64,000 nt of DNA from Pseudoxanthomonas kalamensis DSM 18571 (GCF_010211745.1 NZ_PDWQ01000004.1:310001-374000); one strand, 5' to 3'. Positions 47,486 to 60,000 are shown, counted from the first letter of the stretch. Program-made: numbers and translations. The notes: generated by a model from the letters alone, not told the origin.

Positions 47486-50400
47486 CTACCGCCAACCCAG
47501 CCATCGCTTCATCCGACTCCACAAATCGACCGTCGGAAATTGCTGCATGGGGGTATCAACCACAGATGCCGACTCTGGCAGATCGCTGGCTGCTTGCGCA
47601 AGAGTTTGCGTCGCCAACGACAGCAGACGCAAGCGTACGCCAGTCTCGCGCAACACACGATTGGACATCTGCACCGCCAGCATGGAGTGACCACCAAGCT
47701 CGAAGAAATTGTCCTCGGAACCGGCTTCGGTTCCCAGTATCTCACTCCAGACTTTAACCAGATAAGCTACTCGTGCATCCGCGTGGCTTGCAGTCGATAC
47801 CGGACCTGATTCAACCATCCCACCAGGCAGGGGAAACGATTTGCGATCAATCTTTCCGTTTGGCAGCAGCGGAATCGCCGGCAACTGCACCAGATGCTGT
47901 GGAACCATATAGCCCGGCAACGCCTGCCGTAACGAAGCTGACAATCCGACTTCGTCAATCCGCTGGCCGGGCGCAGCCACGATGTAGGCCACCAGGCGCA
48001 CGTCGCCGGGGCGATCCTCGCGCACAATGGCCAACGCACGCGATACCGACGGATCGGCCGTCAGCCTCGATTCGATCTCGCCCAGTTCGATTCGATAACC
48101 GCGTATCTTCACTTGATGGTCGAGCCGGCCGAGGTGTTCCAGCACACCGTCGCCACGCCAGCGTGCGCGATCGCCGGTGCGATACAGGCGGGCGTCGTCG
48201 GAGGCCGTGGACGAGAAGCGATCCGGCACGAATTTCTCGGCAGTCAGTTCCGGGCGCCCCAGATAACCTTGGGTGACGCCCTCACCACCGATGTAGAGTT
48301 CGCCCACTACGCCCGGCGCGCAAAGCTGCCCGCGCGGATCCACCACCCAGACAGTGGTGTTGGCGATAGGCTTACCGATGTGGATGTCCGGCGCGCCACC
48401 ATCCTGCGCCACGACGCGCGAACAGGTCGACCACACCGTGGTCTCGGTCGGGCCGTACATGTTCCACAGTTGCGGGCAACGCGACAGCAGCTCCGCCGCC
48501 AGGTCCTGCGGCAACGACTCGCCGCCGCACAGCGCCTTGAACGACTTGGCGCCACGCCAGTCGGCTTCGAGCAGCAGCCGCCAGCTCGAGGGCGTGGCCT
48601 GCATGACGGTGATGCCGCGCTTCCGGATCAGGCCGGCCAGCGCCTGCCCGTCGAGCGCGTCCTCGCGCGAAGCTAGCACGACTTCGGCCCCCACCGAAAG
48701 CGGCAGGAACAGCTCCAGCACGGCGATGTCGAACGACGTGGTGGTCACCGCCAGCAGGCGGTCATCGGCTTGCAGGCCGGGCTCGCGCGCCATGCTGGCA
48801 AGGAAATTGACCACCGCGCCGTGCGGCACGCAGACGCCCTTGGGCTTGCCGGTGGAACCGGAGGTGTAGATGACGTAGGCAGTGCCGTCGGCAGCCCCGA
48901 GCGTGGCGTCGTGGATGGCCGGTATCGCGGGCGCCGATTCGATCGACGCGGCGTCGGCATCCAGCAACAGTACGCGCTCGCGCGACCATTGCAGCGGCTC
49001 GGCCAAGCTGCCTTCGCTGACAACCAGACGCAGGTTCGCGTCCTCGGCCATGAAGCGCAGGCGGTCCGGCGGATAGGCCGGATCCAGCGGCACGTAGGCC
49101 GCGCCGGCGCGCCAGACCGCGAGCATCGTCGCGACCAGGTCGACGTGGCGGTCCAGGCAGATTCCCACCAAATCGCCCGGCACGACGCCGTGCGCGGCCA
49201 GCGCATCGGCGATGCGGCAACTGCGCGCCTGCAACTGCGCGTAGTCCAGGACCTGTCCACCGCTGCGCAGGGCGGTGCGGCCGGGCGTGCGCAGCGCCTG
49301 CGCATGCAGCAGCGCGTGGGTAGTGCGCTCGGCCGGCAGCGCCATCGCGGTGGCGTTCCATTCGTCCAGCTTCGCGCGGTCTTGCGCGGACAAGATTTCG
49401 GCATCGCCGATGGCCTGCTCCGGTTGATCGGCGAGCGACGCGAGCAGTGTCGTGAAACGGTCGGCGATGGAGCGCGCGCCTTCGTCGGTGAGGATGTCGG
49501 CGTTGAAGCCCATCGCGCCGGACAGGCCGGCCGGGTGCTCCAGGAACCAGATGCCCAGGTCGTGGCTCATGCCCTTCTGGAACATCAACAGATGCTCGTG
49601 CTGCAGTTCGCCCCAGCGCAGGTTGCGCGCGCGCACGTCCTGAAACGAGAACAGCGCCTGGTAGATCGGCGAACGGCCGGGATCGCGCTGCACCTTCAGT
49701 TCGCGCACGAGGTGCTCAAACGGGACGTCGGGATACTCGAACGCCTCCACCACGCCGCCCTTGATTTCCTTCAGCAGTTCCAGGAACGGCATCGACGGAT
49801 CCAGCCTGCAGCGCAGCGGCAGGACGTTCACGAAGAAGCCCATCACCTTCTCGAGGGCTTCGGTATGGCGGTTGCGGTACGGCAGGCCGACCACCAGATC
49901 GTCCTGCCCGCTCAAGCGGTGCAGCAGCACGTAGTAGGCGGCCAGCAGAGTCATGAACAAGGTGGCGCCGGCGCGTGTGCCCACCTGGCGCAACGCCTCG
50001 GTGGTCGTGGTGTCCACGTGCACCCAGTCGAGGCCGCCGTTGCCGGTGGACCTGGCCGGACGTGGCTTGTCCTCGGGCAGGTGCAGCGGTTCCAGGTCGC
50101 CGGCCAGGTGCCCGGTCCAGTGGCGGATCTGCTGTTGCAGCGCATCGCCTTCCAGGCGCTGCAGATGCCAGGCCGCGAAGTCCGCGTAGCTGGTTTCCAG
50201 TTCCGGCAGCGGCGAAGGCCGGCCGGCGGCGAACGCTTCGTACAGCGCCGACATCTCGACATACAACACGTCGAAGGACCACCCGTCCCAGATGACGTGG
50301 TGGGTCATGAAGTAGAGGACATGGTCGTCCTCGGCGAGCTTGTAGAACTTCGCGCGGAACAGTGGCGCCTGGTCCAGCGCGAACGGCCGCGCAGTCTGCG

Positions 50401-53400
50401 CTTCCAGGTCCTCCATCAGCGCGGCCATGCGCTCTGGTTCCGGCAGGTGCGACAGGTCGGTCGCCGGCAGCAATGGTGCGTCGACGTGGTCGAGTACCTT
50501 CTGCACCGCGGAATCACCGTCCGCCACCAGGATCGTGCGCAGCGAAGCCTGCCGCCGCACCATTTCCTGGAAGGCGCGCTCGAAGGCTTGCTCGTTCATC
50601 GGGCCGTGCAGGCGGTGCGCCGACGGCGTGTTGTAGGTGACAGTGCCGGGCTCCATCTGCTCGAACACCCACAGACGCTGCTGCATCAGCGTCATCGGCG
50701 CGGTGGACTGGTCGGCGCGGCGCGGCACCGCCAGCGCGGTGGACGCGCGCTCCTCCGGCCTGGCCACGAGCGCGCGCAGCGCACCGGACAGGCGGCGCGC
50801 GGTGGGTGCGTCGAACAGTTGCCGCAGCGGCACCGGCACGTCCAGATCGCGGCCCAGGCGCGCGCACAACTGCGCCGCCAGCAGCGAATGGCCGCCGGCC
50901 TCGAAAAAGCCGTCGTCCAAGCCCAGGCCGGGACGTCCCAGGATCTCTTCCATCGCCTTCAGTACGCGCGCTTCGAGTTCATCGTGCGGCGACTCGGCAA
51001 CGCGGACGGTTTCGGTCAAGGCCGCCTCGAGCACCGGTTCAGGCGCCGGCAGCGCCTTGCGGTCGACCTTGCCATTCGGCAGCAGCGTGATCGCCGGCAG
51101 GCGGACAAAGTGCTGCGGCACCATGTAGTCCGGCAGGTTGAGCTTCAGGTGCGCGGCCAGCGCGGCATCGTCGGGCTCCTGACCCGGCACCTGCACCAGA
51201 TAAGCCACCAGCCGCACATCGCCCGGCCGGTCCTCGCGCGCCATTGCCACGGCGCGCTGGATGGCCGGATGGGCCAGCAGCTGGCTTTCGATCTCGCCCA
51301 GTTCGATGCGGTAGCCTCGCACCTTGACCTGGAAATCCAGGCGGCCGAGATGTTCGAGATTGCCATCGCTGCGCCAGCGACCGCGATCGCCGGTCCGGTA
51401 CAGCGTGGGCGCAGCGATCCCGGTACCGAAGCCGCGCTGCGGATCGGCGAAACGATCCGGCAGGAAACGGTCGGCCGTCAGTTCCGGTCGATCCAGATAT
51501 CCCAGGGTCACGCCCTCGCCGCCGATGCAGATTTCGCCCGGCACCCCGCGCAGACAAGGCTGGGCGTTCTCGTCCAGTATCCACACTTGGGTATTGGCGA
51601 TCGGCCGTCCGATGTGGATGTCCGGAGCAGCGCCCTGCCCCGCCCGCACCCGCATTGCCGTCGACCACACCGTAGTCTCGGTCGGTCCGTACAGATTCCA
51701 CAGCTCCGCGCACAGGGGCAGCAACGCTTGCGCGAGATCCGGCGGCAGCGGCTCGCCTCCGCACATCGCCTTAAAGCCCGACCGGCCTTCCCAGCCCGCT
51801 TCCAGCAGCAGGCGCCAGCTGGCGGGGGTCGCCTGCATCGCAGTGGCGTCGGTCGCGCGCAGCAGCTCGGCCAGCGCGACGCCGTCGATCACGGTGTCCT
51901 TGCCGGCCAGGATCACCTCGGCGCCCACGCTCAATGGCAGCATCAGTTCCAGCACGGCAATGTCGAACGACAGCGTGGTCACCGCGACCAGTCGGTCTTC
52001 CTGCCCCAGGCCCGGTTCGGCCTGCATGGCGGTGATGAAATTGGAAACCGCACGATGCGGTACCTGCACACCCTTCGGGCGCCCGGTCGAACCGGAGGTA
52101 TAGATCACGTAGGCCGGCGACTCGGGATCGGCCGCATCGGTGTCGCGCCCGGGCCGGGCATCCGCCGCAGCCGCCAGCTCATCGACCAGCGCGTCCAGCG
52201 CCAGTATCGGCCGACCGCGCAGGTCGAACTGCGCCGCATGCTTGCGCTGGGTCACCAGGGCGGCCAGCCCGGCATCGCCGGCCATGTAGGCCAAGCGTTC
52301 GGCCGGGAACTGCGGGTCCAGCGGCACGTAGCCCGCGCCCGCCTTCAGGATCCCCAGCAGGGCGGCCAGCATGTCCGCACCGCGATCGACCGCCAGCCCG
52401 ACCAGCGTTCCCTTGCGCACGCCGTTCGCACGCAGCAGGTGGGCGATGCGGTTGGCGTGGAGCTCCAAGTCGCGATAGCTCAGCGACGCATCGTCTGCAC
52501 ATACCGCCGGGCGGTCCGGGGTGCGGTCGCATTGCCGTTCGAAAAGTTCGTGCATCCGGCACTGACGGTCGAAGGCAACCGCCGTCGGCTGCAACGCCGC
52601 CAGCTCGGCGAACGACTCCCGGCCGATCAGGTTCAGTTCCGACACCCGCGTTTCCGGCGCTTCGCATGCCGAGCGCAGCAACGCCTCGAATGCCGAGAGC
52701 CAGCAGCGCACGGTTTCCGCGTCAAACAGCGCCGTGTTGTACTGGGTTTCCAGTCGCAGCTTGCCATCCACCTGCACCGCATTGATCGACAGTTCGAAGT
52801 TCTCGCAGCTGCGGGCGTTGGTGGAGAAATCCAGCTTCAGCCCGGGAAAACCGCTCTTCTCCAACTCGAGCGCCTGGTCGATGTTGAACATCACGCTGAC
52901 CAGCGGCAGCCGCGCCGGATCGCGTTCGACGCGCAGTTTCTTCAGCAGGGTGCCGAAGGTGTAGCGCTGGTGTTCGATGGCGTCCAGCAGGGTCGATTGC
53001 GCGCCATCGAGCACGCTGGCGAAACTGTCGCCGGACTGGAACCCGAACTTCAGCGGCAGCAGGTTGACGCAATGGCCGACCAGATGATCGTGCCCGTCCA
53101 CCGACTGCCCGGCGGCGGGGATGCCCACCACCACTTCGTCCTGCCCCGCGATCCGCGACAGCAGGGTTGCGAATCCGCCCAGCAGGGTCGCGAACAGACT
53201 GGCGCCGCGGCGCGCGCCCAGTCGACGCACCGCCGCGACCAGGTCCGCATCCAGCAGGTAGTCTTCGCGACGCGATGCAAACGTGCGGCGCGCCGGCCGC
53301 GGCCGATCAGTCGGCAACTCCAGCACCGGCGTTTCGCCGGCGAAACGCGACAGCCAGTAACGCTCGTCGTCACGATACTGCGGTCCCGCCGGATGCAGGG

Positions 53401-54004
53401 CCTCGGCCAGCGCATAGTCCGAGAAACTGTCCGCCGGCGGCAGCATCGCCACCTCCCCGGCGGCTGCCGCATAGGCCGCGCCGAGCTCGCGCACGATCAC
53501 CCACCACGACCAACCGTCGCAGACGATGTGGTGCGCATGCATCAGCAGCACGTGTTCCTGTGTCCCCAGCCGCAGCAATTCGGTGCGGAATAACCGTCCA
53601 TGCAGCAGATCGAACGGCGTTTCCACCCCGGTGCGGCGGCGCTCCGCCCATTCCGCGGCGCGGGCCTCGTCGTCGAGCACGGACAGGTCGGCGAACGGCA
53701 GCGGCAGCGGCGCCGGCTGCAAGATACAGATCGTCTCGCCATCGGGACCGAAACAGGAGCGCAAGGCATCATGGCGCTGCACGACCGCCTGCAACGCGTC
53801 CTGCAGGCGCTGCGCATCCAGCTCGCCCCGCAAATGCAGCGAGACGGACTCGTTGTAGGCCAGCGACGCCTCCTGTCCGAGCTGCGTCGCCAGCCAGACC
53901 TCGCGCTGCGGCTCGGTGGTCGGAACCACTCGGGCCAGCAGTCCGTCGGCGAAAGGATCGTAATCGACGGAGCGGCGCTGCCGCTCTGTCACCGCACTAT
54001 TCAT
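47486..54004 (-). CDS. Two-module NRPS, C-A-T-C-A-T (both Gly-like)
   Basis: The 2172-aa protein has C1 (about 25-460, HHIVCDGWS at about 158), A1 (about 485-985, YTSGSTGRPKG at about 636), T1 (FFEAGGHSLL at about 1036), C2 (about 1085-1515, HHVIWDGWS at about 1235), A2 (about 1540-2055, YTSGSTGKPKG at about 1713) and T2 (FFELGGHSML at about 2101). Hand-read codes are DILQMGLVW and DILQLGMVW, both close to glycine codes. There is no epimerase, methyltransferase or thioesterase, and it ends with a short basic tail (RMKRWLGWR). Its start overlaps the PKS-NRPS stop by four bases, so C1 should accept the aminotransferase product. GC content falls sharply in the last several hundred coding bases. 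Confidence 0.93.
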   Translation of the reverse strand: MNSAVTERQRRSVDYDPFADGLLARVVPTTEPQREVWLATQLGQEASLAYNESVSLHLRGELDAQRLQDALQAVVQRHDALRSCFGPDGETICILQPAPLPLPFADLSVLDDEARAAEWAERRRTGVETPFDLLHGRLFRTELLRLGTQEHVLLMHAHHIVCDGWSWWVIVRELGAAYAAAAGEVAMLPPADSFSDYALAEALHPAGPQYRDDERYWLSRFAGETPVLELPTDRPRPARRTFASRREDYLLDADLVAAVRRLGARRGASLFATLLGGFATLLSRIAGQDEVVVGIPAAGQSVDGHDHLVGHCVNLLPLKFGFQSGDSFASVLDGAQSTLLDAIEHQRYTFGTLLKKLRVERDPARLPLVSVMFNIDQALELEKSGFPGLKLDFSTNARSCENFELSINAVQVDGKLRLETQYNTALFDAETVRCWLSAFEALLRSACEAPETRVSELNLIGRESFAELAALQPTAVAFDRQCRMHELFERQCDRTPDRPAVCADDASLSYRDLELHANRIAHLLRANGVRKGTLVGLAVDRGADMLAALLGILKAGAGYVPLDPQFPAERLAYMAGDAGLAALVTQRKHAAQFDLRGRPILALDALVDELAAAADARPGRDTDAADPESPAYVIYTSGSTGRPKGVQVPHRAVSNFITAMQAEPGLGQEDRLVAVTTLSFDIAVLELMLPLSVGAEVILAGKDTVIDGVALAELLRATDATAMQATPASWRLLLEAGWEGRSGFKAMCGGEPLPPDLAQALLPLCAELWNLYGPTETTVWSTAMRVRAGQGAAPDIHIGRPIANTQVWILDENAQPCLRGVPGEICIGGEGVTLGYLDRPELTADRFLPDRFADPQRGFGTGIAAPTLYRTGDRGRWRSDGNLEHLGRLDFQVKVRGYRIELGEIESQLLAHPAIQRAVAMAREDRPGDVRLVAYLVQVPGQEPDDAALAAHLKLNLPDYMVPQHFVRLPAITLLPNGKVDRKALPAPEPVLEAALTETVRVAESPHDELEARVLKAMEEILGRPGLGLDDGFFEAGGHSLLAAQLCARLGRDLDVPVPLRQLFDAPTARRLSGALRALVARPEERASTALAVPRRADQSTAPMTLMQQRLWVFEQMEPGTVTYNTPSAHRLHGPMNEQAFERAFQEMVRRQASLRTILVADGDSAVQKVLDHVDAPLLPATDLSHLPEPERMAALMEDLEAQTARPFALDQAPLFRAKFYKLAEDDHVLYFMTHHVIWDGWSFDVLYVEMSALYEAFAAGRPSPLPELETSYADFAAWHLQRLEGDALQQQIRHWTGHLAGDLEPLHLPEDKPRPARSTGNGGLDWVHVDTTTTEALRQVGTRAGATLFMTLLAAYYVLLHRLSGQDDLVVGLPYRNRHTEALEKVMGFFVNVLPLRCRLDPSMPFLELLKEIKGGVVEAFEYPDVPFEHLVRELKVQRDPGRSPIYQALFSFQDVRARNLRWGELQHEHLLMFQKGMSHDLGIWFLEHPAGLSGAMGFNADILTDEGARSIADRFTTLLASLADQPEQAIGDAEILSAQDRAKLDEWNATAMALPAERTTHALLHAQALRTPGRTALRSGGQVLDYAQLQARSCRIADALAAHGVVPGDLVGICLDRHVDLVATMLAVWRAGAAYVPLDPAYPPDRLRFMAEDANLRLVVSEGSLAEPLQWSRERVLLLDADAASIESAPAIPAIHDATLGAADGTAYVIYTSGSTGKPKGVCVPHGAVVNFLASMAREPGLQADDRLLAVTTTSFDIAVLELFLPLSVGAEVVLASREDALDGQALAGLIRKRGITVMQATPSSWRLLLEADWRGAKSFKALCGGESLPQDLAAELLSRCPQLWNMYGPTETTVWSTCSRVVAQDGGAPDIHIGKPIANTTVWVVDPRGQLCAPGVVGELYIGGEGVTQGYLGRPELTAEKFVPDRFSSTASDDARLYRTGDRARWRGDGVLEHLGRLDHQVKIRGYRIELGEIESRLTADPSVSRALAIVREDRPGDVRLVAYIVAAPGQRIDEVGLSASLRQALPGYMVPQHLVQLPAIPLLPNGKIDRKSFPLPGGMVESGPVSTASHADARVAYLVKVWSEILGTEAGSEDNFFELGGHSMLAVQMSNRVLRETGVRLRLLSLATQTLAQAASDLPESASVVDTPMQQFPTVDLWSRMKRWLGWR

Positions 54005-57000
54005 GCCCCACCTTCGGCCTTCAGGTACTGCCCCGGCTGTTCCGGATCGGGAACATACCAGCCCGGATGGCCTTGCGGATCGCGACCCAGGCGCGCGCCT
54101 GGCACCACCGGACGGGAAGCATCCATCACCGTCCTGGCGTTGGCCGCGTGCCGCGGCAGGAAGCCGGCTTCCTGCAACTCCATGACCGACTGCTTGAATG
54201 CATCGATGATGGCGCGGAAATCAGCCTCGCTGTGCGCGGTGGTGAAGAAGCAGGGGAAGTTGTCCAGGATGTGAACGCCGCGGCTGCGCATCATCGCGAA
54301 CAGCAGATCCTGCAACGGATGGTCCTCTTCGAAGTGGGTGCGCCACAGCGAAGCGAAGTGCTTGATCCGGACCGGTGCGCCGACCTCGGCGCAGAAGGCA
54401 TTGATTTCGCCTGCCATCGCCGCGGTACGCTCGTTGAGCCGCTGCTGCATGGCTGCGCCGCTCTGCTTCATGTGCAGCAACGAGGCCCGGGCCGCCGCCA
54501 GCGTCAACGGATGGCGGACGAAGGTGCCGGCGAAATAGGTCACGCCCACGGTCGGAATGGAATCGTCGCCGTAATCCCAGGCGCCGCCGTCCAGCGCATC
54601 CATGAATTCGCGCTTGCCGGCCATCGCGCCGATCGGGAAACCGCCGCCGATCACCTTGCCGTAGGTGGCGATATCGGCGCGGATGCCAAACAGTGCCTGC
54701 GCTCCGCCGGGATGCGAACGGAAACCGGTGATGACCTCGTCGAAGATCAGCGCGGCGCCGGATTCGGCGGTGATCTTGCGCACCTCCTTCAGGAACTCGA
54801 CCGGCTGGAAGTCCGGGCGCCGGCTCTGCACCGGCTCCACCAGCACCGCGGCCAGTTCGTGCGCACGCTCGCGGATCACCTGCAACGCTTCCGGCGTACC
54901 ATAATCCAGCACCAGCACCTTCTCCGCGGTATTGCGCAGGATCCCCGGCGCCGCCGGCACCGCGCGCAACTTCTTGGTGCCGCGCACGATCACTTCGTCG
55001 TTGATACCGTGATAGGAACCTGAGAACACTGCGATGGTTTCACGTCCGGTCACCGTACGCGCGATGCGCATCGCGCCCAGCACCGCTTCCGAACCGGTAT
55101 TGCACAGCGCCGCACGCTCGTGCCCGGTCAGCTCGCAGATCAGTTCGGACACCTCGCCCGCCAGCGGATGCATCGGGCCGATCTCGTAGCCGGCGTCGAC
55201 TTGCTGCTTGACCGCATCGATGACGAAATCCGGCTGCCAGCCGAACAGGCTGGTACCGAAGCCGTTCAGCGCATCGACGTACTCGTGGCCGTCGATGTCC
55301 CACACGTGCGAACCCTTCGAGCGTTCGACCACGATCTGGTAGACGATCTCCTTGGTCAGCGGGCGGAACCCGGTCACCACCCGTGGATCGGCCATGTGGC
55401 CGCGATGCTGGCGGGTATAGGCCTTGGACTTCGGCGTCCGCGCCAGATAGCGCTGGATGAAGGCATCCAGGCGTTCGCGCTGATGCGCATCCAGCTCGAT
55501 CCCGCCGGCACTGTCGATACGGGCGATGGCGCCAAACGCCTTCTTCACGTCGTAACGGGTATGCGCCAGCGCAGCTTCCTCGTCGCCTGAGGCGGGCGCC
55601 GCAGCGTTCGTCGCCGGCGGCGGGATGGTGGTGGCCTCCGGTTGCATCGGCACGGCCGCAGTCGCGGTCGTGGCGGGCACGGCAGTCGCAGCCTGCCCCC
55701 CGAGTAGAGCGAGCTGATGCGCCATCAACTGCATCTGCTGCTGGATCACGTCGCGGACAAGATCACCGGAAGCCGCCGCGCCTCCCGACTGCAATCCAGG
55801 CATGGCCACGGCCACGGCCACGGCCGGCGACGGCGAGACCGGAGCGGCCAATGACGATGCGACTGCAGGCACCGGGGACAGGACGGCCGCTGCCGCTTCG
55901 GCAGGCAGTTGCGCATCCAGGCTGGCGGCCAGCGACTGCAGGCTGGAGCATTCGCCCATCAGCTGGCGGAACGTGATCTTGACCGGGAAGGTCTTCTGCA
56001 GCTGCAGCGCGACTTGGGTCAGCATCAGGCTGTCCAGACCCAGTTCGATGAAGTTCGCGCCTTCGTCGGCCTCGGCCAGGTCGAAACCGGCCACATCCTC
56101 GAACACGTCCTTCAGCTGTGCGATCAGGCCCGGCATGCGGTCGGCGGCAGCAGTGGCAGGGGGTACGGACATCGACGACTCCGGAACAGGGGTGGAAACG
56201 GCAACGGGAAAAGGAATGATCTTGCCGACCGCAGCGGCTGGCTCTACCCAGTAACGCTTTCTGTCGAAAGGATAGGTCGGCAGGCGCAAACGCCGGCGAC
56301 GGCTTCGGCGGTCAAAACCGGCCGGATCGGGACCGGTGCCATGGCACCAGAGCCTGCCGGCAGCTACCAGCAGACTGCCGGGCTCGTCGTCGCTGTTATC
56401 GGTCAACGACGCCACCACGACGGTACGGCTCTTCTGCACTGCCGGATGCTGGCGCGACAACGTCGACAGCGTGGTACGCGGACCCACTTCCAGCAGGCAG
56501 CGCGATGGCAACTCGTCCTGAAGCAGCTGCGACAGCGCGGCGGCGAAGCGAACCGGCTCGCGCAGGTGGCGCGCCCAGTACTCCGGCGAGACGGCCTGCT
56601 CCGGATCCAGCCAGTCGCCGCTGGCAGTCGAGATGATCGGCAACCGTGGCGCATGCCGGACGATGGCTTCCACCTCGGCGCGGAACGGTTCGACCACCGC
56701 ATCCATCATCGAAGAATGGAAGGCGTGCGAAGTCTTCAGCGCGCGGCAGGCGATATCCTCGGCTTCCAGGCGTTTCTGGAATGCGGCGACGTCCTCGCGC
56801 GGGCCGGCCACCACACAGGCGCCGGGCGCGTTTTCGGCCGCCAACGACAGCGTGGAAGGCAACCGTGGCAACAGCGCATCCAGCGGCAGCCGCACCGACA
56901 GCATCGCGCCGGCCGGCTGCGCCTGCATCATGCGCCCGCGGGTGGCGACCAGCCGCATCGCGTCGGCCAGTTCGAACACCCCGGCCAGCGTCGCGGCGAC

Positions 57001-60000
57001 GAATTCGCCGACGCTGTGGCCGATCATCGCCACCGGCTCGACGCCTTGCGCCATCCACCAGCGCGCCAGCGAGTATTCGATAGCGAAGATCGTCGGCTGC
57101 ATCACTTCGGTCGGCAGCAACGCTTCGGCATCGTCGCCGAATGCCAGCGCCCGCAGGTCCATGCGGTCCTGCAAGGCGTCGGCGCAGGCATCGAAGGCCT
57201 CGCGGAACGCCGGTTCGCGCGCATACAGCTCGCGCCCCATGCCGGCGTACTGCGAGCCCTGGCCGGGGAACAGGAACACCACCTCGCCGGCATGCGCCGG
57301 GCGGCTGCGCGCCGCCATCGACGTGGTCTCGGCGCTGCGCAGGCTGGCGACGGCCTCCTCCGCCGTACTTGCCGTCACGGCGAGACGGTGCCCGAACGCT
57401 TTGCGGCCCGCGGCCAGCGTCCAGGCCACATCAGCCAGGTTGACCTCCGCATCCTGCTGCAGATGTGCAGCCAGCCGCTCGGCGGCCTGTTCCAGCGCCG
57501 CCGGCGTGCGCGCCGACAGCACCAGCAACTGCGGGCCGGAAGCGGGATCGGACGCCGGCAACTCCGGCGCCTGCTCCATCACCACATGAGCATTGGTGCC
57601 GCCAACCCCGAACGAACTGACCCCGGCCCGGCGCGGTTGTCTCGGTTCGGCGGGCCAGTCGTGCAACTCGGCGTTGACCACGAACGGCGAATGTTCGAAG
57701 TCGATGTGCGGATTCGGCTGCCGGTAATGCACCGTGGCCGGGATGCGTCCTTCGGCCAGGGCGAGTGCAGTCTTGATGGTACTGGCCGCACCGGCGGCCA
57801 TCAGCATGTGGCCGACATTGCTCTTGACCGAACCCAGCCGACAGAACCCGCGGTCGGTAGTCTGCATGCGGAAGGCGCGGGTCAAGCCTTCCACTTCGAT
57901 CGGATCGCCGACCGGGGTGGCGGTACCGTGGGTTTCCACGTAGCCGACGTCGCGCGGATCGATGCCGGCATCGGCATGCGCCATCGCGATCACCGCGGCC
58001 TGGCCATCGCTGCTGGGCGCGGTGAAACTGGCCTTGTTGCCGCCGTCGTTGTTCAGCGCGCGGCCGCGGATCAGTGCGAACACCGGGTTGCCGTCGGCCA
58101 GCGCGTCGGACAGTCGTTTCAGCAGCACGACGGCCGCACCGTCGCTGAACACCGTGCCCTTGGCGTCGGCGTCGAAGCTGCGGGTGTGCCCGTCCGGCGA
58201 CAGCATGGCGCCTTCCTGGTACAGGTAACCGCTGCGCACCGGGTGGGTGATCGCAATGCCGCCGGCCAGGGCCATATCGCACTGGCCCGAGCGCAGGCTG
58301 TCGACCGCCTGGCAAATCGCCACCAGCGAGGTCGAGCAGGCGGTATGCACGCTGACCGCCGGGCCGGTCAGGTTGAGCTTGTGCGCCACCCGGGTGGCAA
58401 TGTAGTCCTTCTCGTTGCCCAACATGACCTGGAACTCGCCGACACGTTCGACCAGATCCGGGTGCGCAGACACGTTGCGCTGGAAATAGCTGGCGTTGTA
58501 CATGCCGGCGAACACGCCCACCGGCCCGTTATCGGCGGCATCGGGCACGTGGCCAGCGCGTTCGATGCATTCCCAGCACAGCTCCAGGAACACCCGCTGT
58601 TGCGGGTCCATCAGTTCGGCCTCGCGCGGGGAAATACCGAAAAAACCGGCATCGAACAGGTCGTAGCCGTCGAACACCCCACGCGCCGGCACGTAGTCCG
58701 GGTCATCGCGCAGACCGGCCGGCACGCTGGCGTCGAGTTCGCCGGGGCCGAAACGGGTGATCGAGTCGCGCCCTTCGCACAGGTTGCGCCAGAACGCCTC
58801 CACGTCGTCCGCGCCGGGGAAGCGGCCGGCCATCGCCACGATCGCGATCGGGTCGTCGTGGCCGTCGCCTGCGCGCCCGCGCGCCAGACGGCGCGCATCT
58901 GGTGCAGCGTCGGTATCCTCGCTCAAGGCGCGCGCCAACGCCGCTGGCGCCGGATCGCGGAACAGGGTCAGGGTGGACAGCCGGCCAATGCCTTCGCGGC
59001 GGATCTGCTCTAGCGCGCGCGCCGCCAGCAGCGAGGTGCCGCCGAGGTCGAAGAAATTGTCGTGGCGACCGATCTTCTCCAGGTCCAGCGTCTCGGCCAG
59101 GATTCGACACAGCGCCGCCTCGGTGTCGCTCTGCGGCGGCTCGTAGGCGCCCAGCCAGTCGGGGCGTTGGCGTCCCGGTGCCGGCAAGGCGCGTCGGTCC
59201 AGCTTGCCATTGGGCGACAGCGGCAACGATGCCATTTCCACATAAGCCACTGGTAGCATGTACTCGGGCAGCTGCGCGGACAGATGACTGCGCAAGGCAT
59301 CCACCGATATCGACTCGGCGGGGTCACGTGGCGAATAGTAGGCCACCAGCCGCTTCAGCCCCGGACTATCCTCGCGCGCCAGCACGCCGGCCTCACGCAC
59401 GCCGGGAACGGCCATCAATTGCGCTTCGATTTCGCCCAGCTCGATGCGGTAGCCGCGGATCTTGACCTGGAAATCCTGGCGACCCAGATACTCCAGCGTT
59501 CCGTCCGGCAGCCAGCGCCCGAGGTCGCCGGTGCGGTACATGCGCGCACGACCGCCCACGAACGGATCGGGCAGGAAGCGCTCGGCGCTTTGCTCGGGGC
59601 GCTTCAGGTAACCGCGTGCCAACACCGGGCCCGCCAGGTACAACTCACCGACCACGCCACGCGGCACGGGATTGCCCTGCCCATCCAGCACGTAGACGCG
59701 GGCATTGGCGATCGGCTTGCCGATCGTCGGCAGCCGCGGCCAGTCCTGCGGATTTTCTGTCAGGGTCAGCGCGGTGACCACATGGGTTTCGGTCGGTCCG
59801 TAATGATTGTGCAGACGGCAGCCCGGCAGCTGCTCGAAGAAGCGGACGATCTTCGGCTCGATCCGCAGCTGTTCGCCAGCGGTGATGATTTCCCGCAGCT
59901 CACACTGCAGGCTTTCGCCCCCCGCGCTTGCCGCCAGATGGCTCTCCATGCCTTCGGCCAGCATCTGCAGGGCGAAGTATGGCAGGAACAGGCGCTCGAT

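Noticed and set aside
48770-53593. A 1607-codon open frame on the plus strand opposite NRPS2
   Set aside because: It mirrors the codon structure of a high-GC coding gene on the other strand, has low-complexity His/Arg/Gln-rich translation and no recognisable domain.
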